Assembly: GCA_012295275.1 (NCBI GenBank)
Contig: CM022671.1
Location: 20,968,822-21,032,821, forward strand
DNA length: 64,000 nt
Reading direction: 5' to 3'
DNA from: Chrysomallon squamiferum
Lineage: Eukaryota > Mollusca > Gastropoda > Neomphalida > Peltospiridae
Below, piece by piece: positions 36,976 to 48,925 of the stretch. The translations under genes were made by a program, and so were the position numbers. The notes below the pieces were generated by a model, which was given only the letters and a program-made list of their open reading frames with translations, was not told the DNA's origin and ran no database searches. The first letter of the stretch is position 1, and each line of letters opens with the position of its first letter.

Positions 36976-37228
36976 TCACTATTTAGGACTACGTCCAGAA
37001 AAGCTGCCCACATTTGATGAAGACTGCTGGAACCTGATGCAGACTTGTTGGGAGAAAGAAAATAATAAACGTCCATACCTTGGTGACGTGCAGACCACAC
37101 TCGCTTCCATTTTTGAACGATTCAGAAAAACCACACCCCAACCACAAAGCAAATCGAGAGAAAACAGACGCCAGTCTCTGAATATTTCAAAACAACTACA
37201 TCATCACCATCATCACCAGGCTCAGTAG
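22136..37228 (+). CDS. DSTYK: Dual serine/threonine and tyrosine protein kinase (DSTYK/RIPK5)
   Basis: Complete 13-exon gene, 951 residues (human 929). Exons: 22136-22259, 22876-23408, 23700-24372, 24824-24976, 30454-30539, 31266-31349, 32917-33014, 33607-33815, 34649-34805, 34962-35117, 35515-35605, 36269-36518, 36987-37228. All introns are GT-AG and phases agree. The start has a good Kozak context (ACAATGG). The long N-terminal region matches human DSTYK block by block: [28 protein letters not shown] where human has [49 protein letters not shown] and [12 protein letters not shown]. The C-terminal kinase domain is very highly conserved. Known role: cytoplasmic, membrane-associated dual-specificity kinase acting in FGF/ERK signalling and cell-death control in vertebrates. 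Differences from human: a Ser/Pro-rich insert at residues 247-304 and a C-terminal run of six histidines. Confidence 0.97.
22727..22800. repeat. (GTAT)n microsatellite with (GT)n tail
   Basis: About sixteen GTAT units followed by GTGTGTGTG in DSTYK intron 1, about 75 bp before exon 2. Both strands carry open frames made only of repeat residues. Confidence 0.95.
26379..26440. repeat. (AT)n and (ATCT)n microsatellites
   Basis: About sixteen AT units followed by about six ATCT units in DSTYK intron 4. Confidence 0.9.
27057..27152. repeat. (CATA)n, (GATA)n and (AT)n cluster
   Basis: Three short tracts in succession: CATA to about 27080, GATA near 27110-27124, and AT near 27130-27152. DSTYK intron 4. 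Confidence 0.85.
29097..29175 (-). repeat. Candidate tRNA-derived SINE head
   Basis: Read on the minus strand, GCCTTTGTTGTGCAGTTG is followed after about 45 nt by TAGGTTCAAATTCTGG. The latter matches an RNA polymerase III B box (GGTTCRANTCC type), and the spacing from a weak A-box-like TGTGCAGTTG suits a tRNA-like promoter. There is no CCA end and no good cloverleaf, so this is not a functional tRNA. A second B-box-like GTTCAAATCC occurs on the same strand near 29432. Confidence 0.35.
31350..32916 (+). other. DSTYK intron 6, 1.6 kb, no coding exon seen
   Basis: The stretch 31550-32300 is less AT-rich and has open frames on both strands (up to 105 codons), but none has splice-compatible borders or recognisable motifs. 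A (TTA)n tract at 32344-32399 follows. It may be an old repeat. Confidence 0.6.
32344..32399. repeat. (TTA)n microsatellite
   Basis: About eighteen perfect ATT/TTA units in DSTYK intron 6. Confidence 0.95.
33361..33595. repeat. (TTTA)n and (TTA)n tracts
   Basis: TTTA units to about 33420, TTA units about 33464-33501, and a second short TTA group near 33549-33595. They fill most of DSTYK intron 7 up to the acceptor at 33606. Confidence 0.9.
34649..37228 (+). other. DSTYK: DSTYK kinase domain (exons 9-13)
   Basis: Residues about 654-925. Gly-loop GRGQYGVVY (663-671); ATP-anchoring Lys685 in VAIK; catalytic loop HRDIKLKN with Asp781; metal-binding DLG at 799-801, which is DLG rather than DFG in DSTYK generally; activation segment through [12 protein letters not shown] (812-823); [11 protein letters not shown] in the F-helix region. 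All catalytic residues are present, so an active kinase is expected. The activation segment [17 protein letters not shown] is almost identical to human. Confidence 0.97.
36560..36980. repeat. Three-copy compound TTA/TAG repeat in DSTYK intron 12
   Basis: A unit made of (TTA)n, then (TAG)n, then TATTTTCTGCTGTTATTTTT and a TATTATTATTCT block occurs three times. The TATTTTCTGCTG anchor starts at 36606, 36725 and 36868, giving spacings of 119 and 143 bp; the TAG tract length explains the difference. Poly-Leu and poly-Val open frames over it are artefacts. Confidence 0.9.
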
Positions 37229-38037
37229 AGGGCATGTCACTTTCTTAATTGCAGAGAAGAGAACAAAATATGAAAGGCTTATAGAACTTACTTAGTCTAA
37301 CCAGTAGAATAGTTTTGAAATAATTGATATTGAAGTTATAAATTTATAAAGAAACAAAATTTAAGTTATTACTCATAAAGATGTTTGTAGATTTGATACT
37401 GGTTCTCTCAGTTAAAATCACAAGTAAAAATGAAAGTATTTTTAAAATTATATGAAAATAACCAGTAAAAGAAAATATTTTGTATTTCCTTACATGTCTT
37501 CCAAGAGACAAAGTATTGCCAATAGTGCTCTGTACCACATATTTGTTTCTGAAACAAATGCTTATTTTTGTGCTTTGCCACAGTAGTTTTTAGGTATTGT
37601 TTTGTTATGGATTGATTGTTCAGCTGTTGTTAATTACCAAGATATTTGTAATTTTTGTATCAAAGAAAGCAGTTTGCCTGTGATAATGAGTAAAGATGGA
37701 TACATAATAAAATAGAACCTATGCAGAATAATTCAGTAAATGTTGGTGAGCATAAAATATTCACAAGTTTAATTAGGTCATCTGAAACATTAAAGTTTCA
37801 CAGTGCTAGCCACAATAAAAAACAAAAATAGAAAAACAGAAAAAGTAAGTAAAATATTAGCAAATTTAACTCATTATTAATTAAGATCAAACATCTCAAA
37901 AAACAAAACAAAATACAGCACTGAAGTATACAGAATATATTTAGTTGTTTTTTTCCTATCACCTTAGGTAAATTTTAATATGTAAATATTCTATAGATGT
38001 TTATACATATACTAACATGCACTAACATATATCTGTA

Positions 38038-38043
38038 AATAAA
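38038..38043 (+). terminator. Candidate DSTYK polyadenylation signal
   Basis: AATAAA followed within about 30 nt by the GT-rich stretch TTGTGCCTTGTGG. This would give a 3' UTR of about 830 nt. Other AATAAA copies at 37706 and 41267 are possible, the last also with GT-rich sequence downstream. Confidence 0.4.
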
Positions 38044-39637
38044 ACTTATTTGTGCCTTGTGGCTTCCAGTGTTAAATAGTTTTATATACTTTTGTGTTCA
38101 TTTAAAATATTATTCCATGTCTTTCAAAAGATAACTGTCTTTATGGACATGTAATGTCACCTGTTGTAAAATGTAGATTATTATCATGTTTTGCTTTTAG
38201 TAATTGTTGTTTTTGTTTTTATTATTATTATTATTGTTGTTGTTTAGTTTCTTATTGTTGTGCTTAAAAAATATATTTAAAGCATATTCCATTTCTGACT
38301 TTAGTCTGAGGTTTTGTATTTTTTCTTAAAATGTGTTTAACACAAGATCCATTTCTGATTAATTATTTATTATAAATATTAATTAATAGAAAATGTATGG
38401 GATAAATAAAATTAAGTTTTCTGTTTCAGATTCTGCAATTTTGCAGAAAATACATTTAAAGCTGATTAAATGAATTAGTAGAAAATGAATTGGAAAAAAC
38501 AAATTTTTATTTTCCAGTTGAGATTTTGCTGTTTTGCAGAAAAGAAATTCAAAGCTTGATTTGTGATTAATTAATAGAAATAATACGGAAAGAATAATTT
38601 TTTTTCTATTTTTAATTTTTTTCATCATCTATATATAGTCACAATTTTCATCACACTGTATTTTTCATATGTTCATTTTTATTTGTATATTTAAAGAAAG
38701 AACAAACAAAATAGTGTCAAGTACTGTTTTGATTTAGAGATTTCATCAATTTATCTATTTTATATACATATATACTGATGTTGTAAGAGCATGTACTTTA
38801 TATTTCATTTTTTGTGTATTATTATAATTATTACTCATTGAGAATCCTTTATCTGAAATGCTTGAGACTATAAATGTTTGAGATTTCAGAATCTTTTGGA
38901 ATATAAGAAAATAGCCTTAGTATGGCCTTAGTCTAGGATCTAAGTCTAAATATAAATTCCATTTTTACGTTCGGCTTACACAAATAGTCTGAAGGATATT
39001 ATATATAATATTTTTAATAACTAAGTTTTCATTGTTTAGATTTCCACTCAGAAAATATTTTGGATAAAGGATCCTCAACTGGAATTATCATTATTATTAT
39101 TATCATTTTTATCATCATCATTATAGTGACAGCATATATTTCTTGTTTTATTATTTTTATTATTTATTTATCATTTTTCCCCATTTTTAAATAAAGAGAC
39201 CCCCATTAAAATCATTAGATTTATTTCAACAATTAATTAAACATATTATAATGCTGATATAATAATATACTTAATAACACTTCATTCTCTCTAGTGTGAT
39301 TTGTTTCCATTCAATTTTGATAAAATTTTAAAAACATATTTGTTTTGTTACTGATGACTTTCAATCTCATCATGTTGTTAAGTATTTAATTTGAAATTAG
39401 GTCATAATTGTATGTTGAGCTTGTCTGAAAATATTGTTTTACATAGACTTAATTGTTTCAAAATTTCTGGTACAAACTCAAGACTGACTGAATGCTTCTT
39501 GCCTAACTGCATAATTATGATTTATAGAAATTAGCCCAAACTTAGAGACTAGGAACTGATGTTAGATAAATTAATTAATACTCTCTCTTTTTAGATATTA
39601 TAATTATAAATGTATTTGTTTCATTATTATTACTATT

Positions 39638-39641
<4 letters not shown>

Positions 39642-39696
<55 letters not shown>
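39642..39696. repeat. (TTA)n microsatellite
   Basis: About eighteen TTA units in the convergent intergenic region. Confidence 0.95.
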
Positions 39697-39697
<1 letters not shown>

Positions 39698-40832
39698 AAA
39701 AATGTGTTGTTCATTTACTTCTCCAAAGGCCATACTATTAAATGGTTTATTCCATATTGGTTGAAAATCATGCTGTAGATAATTATTTTTAACTTACGAT
39801 TTTTATTTATTTATTTTCTTATTTATTTATTAATTATTTCTGCTACAACGACTGCATTTACTGCTATTATTAATAATTTTATTACCACTACTACTACTAC
39901 TACTATTATTATCATTTTTACTATAGTACTACTACTACTAACATTCTCATCATCATCATTATTACTATTATTATTAATATTGCAATTTACACAACCACTA
40001 GAACTCATTGATACTGAAAATATTTTAGTAACCAATAACCATTTATTGAAAATTTCCATATACAATCATTTCTGACATCTGTTCACATATCTTTTCTTTA
40101 ATAATTTCCTTTGTAAAATTAATCACATTTATTACATAATAATTATGATGTTGATTGCTTTGTTATTGCTTTATCAGTATAGTTAGGATAGAGCAATAAG
40201 AAACAGAGATTTGATATAGATTATGCAGCTATTATTTAATGTAGACATATTAAAAACCAGATATTTGATGTGTGCTTTATATGTAATTACTATTTAACGT
40301 TGAAATAACTTGGTAATTTTTTGTCATCTTCAAATGAAACAAATAACCATTCTGTGAGAAAACAAAATTAATCTATAGTTTTGGGCGGGGGGTTGTAGTT
40401 TTTGTTGGAGAAAAAATAATTGTAAAATTAAGTGTGTGAAATATTTTATCATTCATATGCTTATAAAAAGTGTAATTTGCCTCATTTTACTTCTCAGATG
40501 AATCAAAACTGTATTATTTTTACAAACAATTTTTAATTATTATTTTATTGTTGTTTTTTCCACATGGGCATTTGAATATTGCAACTTTTCCATATATAAT
40601 GTATGGTCAGAATTTGTATCATCTCATGACATTTTTGTAGATATTTATATGAAAATTCGTATTTATTGTTACCACTATTTTATTTTATTTTTTCCTTGTT
40701 TGTGTGTGTATGTCAATGTCTGTGTACATACATACACATAATACATATATATACATTAAAGAACAAAACAAAAATAAAACTTGTATATATTTAAACTGAC
40801 TAATAGTATAATGCTATTTAAAAAGTAAATAG

Positions 40833-40870
<38 letters not shown>

Positions 40871-42463
40871 TATGGAGAATTTGTTTTCTTAATTAATAAA
40901 CATGTTTTCATCTAGTCTAACAGTCCTCATTTAGCATTTATTAACTGATAACACACTCCTGATTTTTATTGTTTTCTGGTGTGTTATTTATTTTAATTGT
41001 GTGTCAAGGTTATTCAGGTACTACCTTATGATATATATAAATATATTTGTTGGTGTTTTTTTTTTTTTTTAATTATTATGAATGGTTTTTTTTAAATCTT
41101 TTTTTTTTTTTTTTTTTTTTTTTTTTCTATTTTTTTTGTAGGGGGGCTTGATTTTTCAGTGTACTTTTGGAGGATAATCATTTCATCAGTATTACTATGT
41201 CATTTTGTTGAACGTTTTGCTGACAATTATACTTTCTGGTCGAGTTGAATAATAATCATAGCATTCAATAAATTGTATTGAGTTTATACCGAGTTTGTTT
41301 TCCGTAAATGTATATGTGCACATCATACACACAGACATACACACATACAGACACTGCTTCTTGTACAGAAAATGGAAGGATTTTTTCCCGTCAATATTTT
41401 ATATAGTTACTATGTTAGTAACTAGTCTTATTATTTAACTTCTTTACTATCAAGATGGATATCAACATATGGTTGAAGTAGATAGTACAAATGCAGAATA
41501 CAAGGTACAGGAGAAAAATGTACATTAAGTATCACAAGAACATTAAACATTTAAAGATTTGCTAGAATAATAGTTATAATTACGTAACAGAGTCAGTTTT
41601 ACAGGATTCTGCAACATGTACGTAATAATATAGAAGAATACATAAATGTGTGTGTAGACCGCATACAAAATAGCAATATGTTAAAAATATAAACAAAATT
41701 GTTTAATTTACTTTATTAATATACTTAATAAAACATTAAATATTTATTTTTAAAAACAATGAATTTTGGTGCATAAAGAATTATAATAAATTTTACAAAA
41801 AGTGCAAAAATTATCATTTGAATGTGCATATATAATGAATCACAAATGAAATATTTAAAAATATATATTGTGTGGATAACTTCCACTCTAAATAAAAATG
41901 TAAAACTGACCACTATAATTAAGCCTAATAACTCAAATCTACACATTCATGTAAAATCTTTACTAGTAACAATCAAAGAGAAACATTTCCACATTTGATC
42001 TGTCATAAAATTTATATTAAAGATGTGAAACAATATATAAATATAAAGGATAATCTAATTTCTACTATTTATACATATATCAATAAAACTTTTTATTTTA
42101 AATAAGATCAATTCTAAAAAAATAATAATAAATATATCAAAAGCTGTATATCAAATATTCAACCAGATATTTGATATTGTGTGTGTGTATGCATGTGTAT
42201 TTGTCTGTGTGTATAATCTGTAAACAAATTAATTAAATTTTGACATATTATTTTGGTACAACAGTAATAGTGTAAAATATCACTCAATATTAATATAAAT
42301 ATTTAACTGTTTTTTTTTTTTTTTTTTGTTTTTTTATTTAGAGAACATGATCAAATAACTATATATTGCCACAAATTTAATTTAAGGAAAGGTAGAAGAA
42401 ACATAATCTAATTTTCAAGAGATCTTCCAACCAGTTAGTTCACTAAAAATAAAGTCAAGTTGT

Positions 42464-42742
42464 TTAGTCTGGTGGTGTTTGTCTGGTAGTAAAGATGGGG
42501 TTGTCGAAGTTTACGTTGTCAGACAGTGCAAATGGAACTGGTAGTGGCTCATCGTCATCGTCATCCTGACTGTTACTCAGTCGGGAAAACAGCAGGCTGC
42601 CATCAGAGTCCTGAAATTTAGAAACCACAGTTAATATTTATATCAGAAAGAATGGAAGAAAAACAGAGACTGACAGCAAAATAGAGAGAGAGAGCAAGAG
42701 AGAGACAGACAGACAGACAGAGAGAGACAGACAGACAGACAC

Positions 42743-42775
<33 letters not shown>

Positions 42776-42806
42776 CAGAGAGACAGACAGAGAGAGAGAC
42801 AGAAAC

Positions 42807-42865
<59 letters not shown>

Positions 42866-43638
42866 GCCCACTGATTACTTCCAGCCTAAAGAAAAACATG
42901 CTTTAAGTCAAGTTTTATTATTTTAACTGTTAACTGATACCTTTCTAAATCTGTTTAAAATATCCAAAAATCCAGTTTTTTCAGATCGATGGTAAACAAT
43001 CACTGCTACAACAATGACAAGGATGACAAGGAACACCAAAACACCAATGATAGGACCAATAATAGCAGACAACTGAAAAATTAAATTATGTAAACTTTAT
43101 TATTATGTGGTATAAATTAAATGATATAAAAATTTATTATAATGAAAGAGTAATATCATGGAAATGGAATAAAATTAAAACAAAGATTAAATTGTATAAA
43201 ACTTTATTATAATGAAATAATAGCATACTGAACACCAAATAAAAATAAAATAAAATTATATATTACTGTATTATAGTGAAACAACAGTATAATGGATAAA
43301 ACTAAAACAAAACAAATTATACAAAGTTTAATTATAAACTTTCATTAATGTCAATAAATATTTCAGGTCTTATACTGAAATCATAAAGAAAAAAAAGATT
43401 AATTAAACTTAATTATTTTTGAGTGGAAAATTAAATTAATAGAAAGAAGTGATTGTATTTGGATTAAAAATTTTTAAATTAAAATGTCTTTTCATCTTTT
43501 AAAATATTGATAATTGAGTGTCTGTATGTTTTTGTGGGGGGGTGGAGATATGTGCACCATCACAGAAAATGTGATCAGAATAACAGATATATTAAAAAAT
43601 AATACCTTTGATTTGGAAGAACTAGCCTCCTTTGGTTT
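42464..43638 (-). other. Juxtamembrane exon, transmembrane segment and cytoplasmic tail
   Basis: A 33-nt exon (43638-43606) encodes [11 protein letters not shown]. Exon 43072-42941 encodes one hydrophobic span, [20 protein letters not shown] followed by VVAVIVY, then a basic stop-transfer YHRSEK. The last exon (42610-42464) has an acidic [10 protein letters not shown] and [12 protein letters not shown], ending at TAA 42466-42464. NPIF resembles the NPxY/NPxF endocytic signal; human STAB2 has NPLY in its tail. Confidence 0.92.
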
Positions 43639-46600
43639 CTGAAGAAAAATTAAAAGATTATAACATGAAAATCTGTTAAAATTAAAACTTGAAATAAAAA
43701 TTAAAAATAAATATTTTATGATTAATTTGTAATTTTAAAAAACAATATTTTTTCAGAATTTAAAATAGTTAAAGTAGTAAATTAGTATTTTCCTTAACAA
43801 CATATTTTATGTTTTATTTTATACATTCTTCTTATTCTGTATTACAGGAATTAAAACCTGAATAAATGTATAAAATACAAAACTTTAAAAATTTCAGACA
43901 TTATTCTTATTTTATTTTATTTGTTCCATTTATTTATCATTTACTTACTTACTTATTTAGTAACTTACTTGCTTACTTATTTAATTTGTATTTATTTATT
44001 TATTTATTTTTTTCTTGTTTTTTTAATTTAATTAGGTTTTTTTATTGTTGGTTGTTTATTTATTTATTCATTTACTGTTATTGTTATTTTATTTTTATTT
44101 ACTTGCTTACTAAATTACTTATTTTTATTATTTTTATTTTTTTAAATTTATTTATTTTTATTATAATTATTTGTTTTTTAGTTTATATATTTATTTATTT
44201 TTTATTTTTTTTAGTTTAATTATTTATTTATCAAAATTTTTATTTTTTTATTTGCTTTTTGAGTATTATTATTTATTTAATTAGTTATTGTAATTTTTAA
44301 AAATATAGTTTTCTTCACAGCTAGAAGGTTCTGTTTTTATTTTACTAACCTGCCAAAACCATAGAGGAGATTCTATGAAATGGATGTAGCCATTGAGAGC
44401 TGGAATATTCAGATCTACAACTTTTATATCATTCACCCAGAACTGTAATATAAAAAATATTTTATTTATATTTTAAAAATAACTATTATGGTATGAAACT
44501 GTATAAAAAAAAAAAAAAATATATATATAATAATGGTAAGAATAAAAAAAAAAAAAAAAAAAATTCTAACTATAAAACATTTTTTTAATTGACATAGGTA
44601 AATATATTAATGCAAAATAAAACTTTCCTAATTACACAGAGTTAGAAATAAAAATCTATCTGAAATTGTTCTTTGTTAAAATAATAGACACACAACAAAG
44701 AAACAGATAAAGACTGGAAAAGAGAGATGCGAGAAAAAAAGACCACTGAAAATATAGTGGAACATTAACAAATAATGGATTTGTTTTTATTAATAAACAA
44801 AATTTGAACAAAATTTGTTGTTTTTTTTTACACGCACACAAACACACAAACACACACACACACATAATAAATAAATAAGATATTATTAAAAAAAAAAAAA
44901 AAAAAAATTTTATTTATTATTTATATATATATAACTTATATTACCTGATCGTTTGAAATGTTTATGGTAAGTGATTTCCCAGCATCAGAAACAAAAGAAA
45001 TGTTTACATCCAGACTGGAGTTGATGTATATTTTTGTGTAATTCACAATGTGTGTCTTCATATCAAAACTGGTCATTTGCTGTTGTCACAAACATATAAA
45101 TGTATTAGACTGTTTTTTATATAGAAATCAGAAATAAAAACACAGATTTTAGTTAAAATACGTGTAAACAATAACATATAAAAATTATATTATCTAAATT
45201 TAAGATTTGATAAAATTCTATAATACAAGGCTTCATTTACTTCATTAAAACAAAATACTTTCTTTTTTTTGTTGTTCAGTTCTGTATTGGATATTTATTA
45301 AAAACAAATAAATGGTACATTTTAAAATTATGATTCTATTTGACTTTAATTTGTATCAGATGTAACACTGTGATTTAACAAAATTAATATAAAAAGTATT
45401 ATTTGACTTTCAACTATTTTTCTGAAGCAATATTCCAAAGTTAAAACACATTATTATAAAAATTATTAAATCAAATATTTCTGATTTTCATCTGTTTACC
45501 TGGATCGATATTATTACAAAATATATTATATAAAAAAATACTTGATTTCATCTATTTACCTTTATCAACATTTCCAATATAAAATTTGTCTTAAATACAC
45601 TTCAGATTACCTTTGCTGTTGTATCTTTCAAATTAACAGGTACAAACATTGTGATGTTTTCTTCTGGGTTTCCTAACATTTTCTTTAAAATGTCATCATC
45701 ATCCAGAGATAAAATCTTCTAAAAGCAAATAACATTACAATTTTTATATTTCAACAATCAAAAAAACAATATAATTGAGCTGGTATATATGTACATACAC
45801 ATAAGTAAATGTAAAATAAATAAAAGTAATTGTAAAATATATATAATAAATATAAAATATAATAAGCACATGTAAAATGCATACAAGTAATTATAAAATA
45901 TATAGATAATAAATGTAAAATGTAAAAAGTAAATGTAAAATATATATAATAAATACAAAATATAATAAGTAAATGCAAAATATATATATAAGTAAATGTA
46001 ATAAATGTAAAATACATAAAACAATTGTAAAATATATATAACAAATATAAACTATAACAACTAAAAGTGGTATTTTGAAAGGCCAAATATGACAATGACA
46101 ATAACTATAGCAATAAGAAGAACAAAATTTGAAATAAAATAAAATAAAATAAAATAAAAAGACATTTTAATAATTCCAAATTATGGAAAATATTTTATTT
46201 ATAACCTCGACCACAATTATCATTCTATTATAATTTAATCATTGGCTTTTGATTAATTAATTACATGTCTCTTGAGATTAAAGCTTACATTTGATCATAC
46301 AAACATATAACTGTGAAGGGATAAAATGCCATTTTCAAAATAAATTAAAAATGTTCCTGAACCATACATATTATACTACTTCACAATTTAAAGATAAAGG
46401 TGATCTTTGGGAAAGTGGTTTTCTTGTTTTAAAATATTAGTATTTTCTTTAATGTAAGAAATAAAAGATAACTCTGTATAAAAATTGCCTTGTAAAATTC
46501 TGAAGCTCCTGTCAAGTGAGACAAAGCATCCAAGACATCTTTGTTACAAATGCTTCCATTACCAACAAAGCCTTTCATGCACTGGCATTGCACTGTTCCC

Positions 46601-46648
46601 TCAGACACATCAGAAGCTAAACAGAAATTTAAAAAAAAATATTAACAT

Positions 46649-46682
<34 letters not shown>

Positions 46683-47206
46683 CAAAGACATATTGTTGGT
46701 TAACTATGAATACATTATAAACTTTTTGGCCATTTTAAGGGGTGTTTTTTTTCAGGAGAAGTGGAAATGTGTTATCTTTCAGATGATAAAAGTTTCTGTA
46801 ATGTTAACCTTTTTAAAAATGGCTATGTTTTTTATGTTATATAGAATGAAATATTTAAAACATCTTAGCATGAAAACAGTGTTAACAGAAGAAGCTAAAA
46901 TATCATTTATATTAAAAAAAAGAAAAGAAATAAAGAAGCTACATTAATTCATTTTGTAATATAAAATACAAACCATTTGGAGGAGTGAAAGAACAGGAAG
47001 CAAAGGGAGAACAAATATCTTTCTTGGTTACACAGAGATCAACTACTGGCTGGCAGAATGTCCCATTACCATGGAAACCAGGCAGACATTTACAGTATAC
47101 TGATTGTGACTGAAATAAATAAATAAATGAAAAAATGTATTATAATATTAAAAAAATAAGAATATATATTTATAAGAAATAAATGACAAAAACAACTAAA
47201 AATAAA

Positions 47207-47249
<43 letters not shown>

Positions 47250-47484
47250 TGTATTATTATTATGATTATTATTATGATTATTATTATTATTATTATTAGT
47301 TATTTTTATTATTACTATTATTATTATTGTTGTTGTTATTATTATTACAATTATTATTGTTACTATTAAAAATTAAATTAAAACATGATTATTATTATTA
47401 TTATTATTATTTAATATTATTATCCAACAATGTTTCCTGTTTGTTAATGAAATATACTGATTTTGTGTTATTATTTTATTTTAG

Positions 47485-47530
<46 letters not shown>

Positions 47531-48891
47531 TTTCTTTTACATTTATTACCTTTTACATCTGTAAACATGAACATGTATTATGTTCACTGTTTTAATTATT
47601 TCTATTTTTTAATTTACTTTTACTTACATTATCAACATTATTTGATGACATATAGACATATAAAACAAACAAAATGAGTAATTACATTTTTTTAAAAACA
47701 AATCAAAAACCAACCAGAAACAGACATGAGGCATCAGCATGGCAGCCACCATTATGACTGTCACAGGGAGAATAGCAGACATGTCCGTCACCTAGGTAAC
47801 CAGAATAACACCTGCACGTAATCTCATCCTCCACCATTTCACAGGTTGCACGATCGCTACAATTTCCATTATTAAAGTCGCAGGTATTTTTGCCTGTAAT
47901 TTGAATAAAATAAAGTCATGATGAGGTTTATTACATTTTTTGACATTTGTAAGTTTTATGTCAGTGGCTTTTAATATAACAAATAATTTTATTTAACTCC
48001 ACCATTTCACAAGTTGCACGATTGCTACAATTTGTGTTATTAAAGTCACAGGTATTTTTACCTGAATAAAATAAAGTTTTGATGTGGTTTATTACATTTT
48101 TCAACATTTGTAAGTTTTTTGTCAGTGGCTTTTAATATAACAAATAACTTCATTTAACTTCACCTGTTTCCTAAAGATATTTTCTAAAACATATAATACC
48201 ATTTATATAAGGAGAATTACAATAATGTAGTCAGTTTATTAAAATGAATGGACTTTTCTTTGTTCAAAAAATCTAATTATATAATTTATCATACACATTA
48301 TTTGTGCTTATAATAAGTATCTATTACTTATAAAATAAAAGTTTTATTGACCAGTCTTTGTTAATGATAAAATATAATTTTACTGATGAATCTTTGTTAA
48401 TAATAAATCTAATTTTACTTACCAATCTTTGCTAACAATAAATATAATTTTAACTGACCAATAAATTATAATTTTTTTGACCATTTGTTTTCAAACCTTT
48501 GCCATTAAAAAAATATATATATATTTATTTATATTCATCAATTCTGTTAATAATAAAATACAGTTTTCAATGTTCAGACTTTGTTAATAATAAAATATGG
48601 GATTTAATTTGACCAGTCTTTGTTAATGAAAATATATTTTATTAATTTAAAATATAAACTTTACTGACCAATGTTTGCTAATAATAAAATAAAACATATA
48701 TTATTCTTTTAACCTTTGTTAATACTACTTACTGACATTACAGAAAGGCCCTGCCAAGCCTTTTGTACACAAATTACACTTCAGACCCCAAAAGTTTTCC
48801 TCACAAATACACAGTCCATTCCCACCATACCCATCATTGCATCTTCCGTGACCACTGCATGGCACTTCAGGACCTCCAGGACATTCTGAAA

Positions 48892-48925
<34 letters not shown>

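Larger units (their letters stand above)
37229..42463. other. Intergenic region between convergent DSTYK and stabilin-like genes
   Basis: No exon was found. It must contain both 3' UTRs. Contents: AATAAA signals on the plus strand at 37706, 38038 and 41267; a (TTA)n tract at 39642-39696; long poly-T at about 40839-40869 and 41100-41126. Open frames are short and low-complexity. Confidence 0.7.

Noticed and set aside
43866-44219. 117-codon open frame rich in Phe, Leu, Ile and Tyr
   Set aside because: Low-complexity TTTA/TTAC-rich intron sequence; the composition reflects the repeat.
45751-46101. 116-codon minus-strand frame rich in Tyr and Ile
   Set aside because: It lies in the intron between exons 46489 and 45718 and consists of degenerate TATAAATGTAAAA-like repeats.
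46693-46947. 84-codon plus-strand frame
   Set aside because: Intronic, with no similarity to any family and AT-driven codon use.
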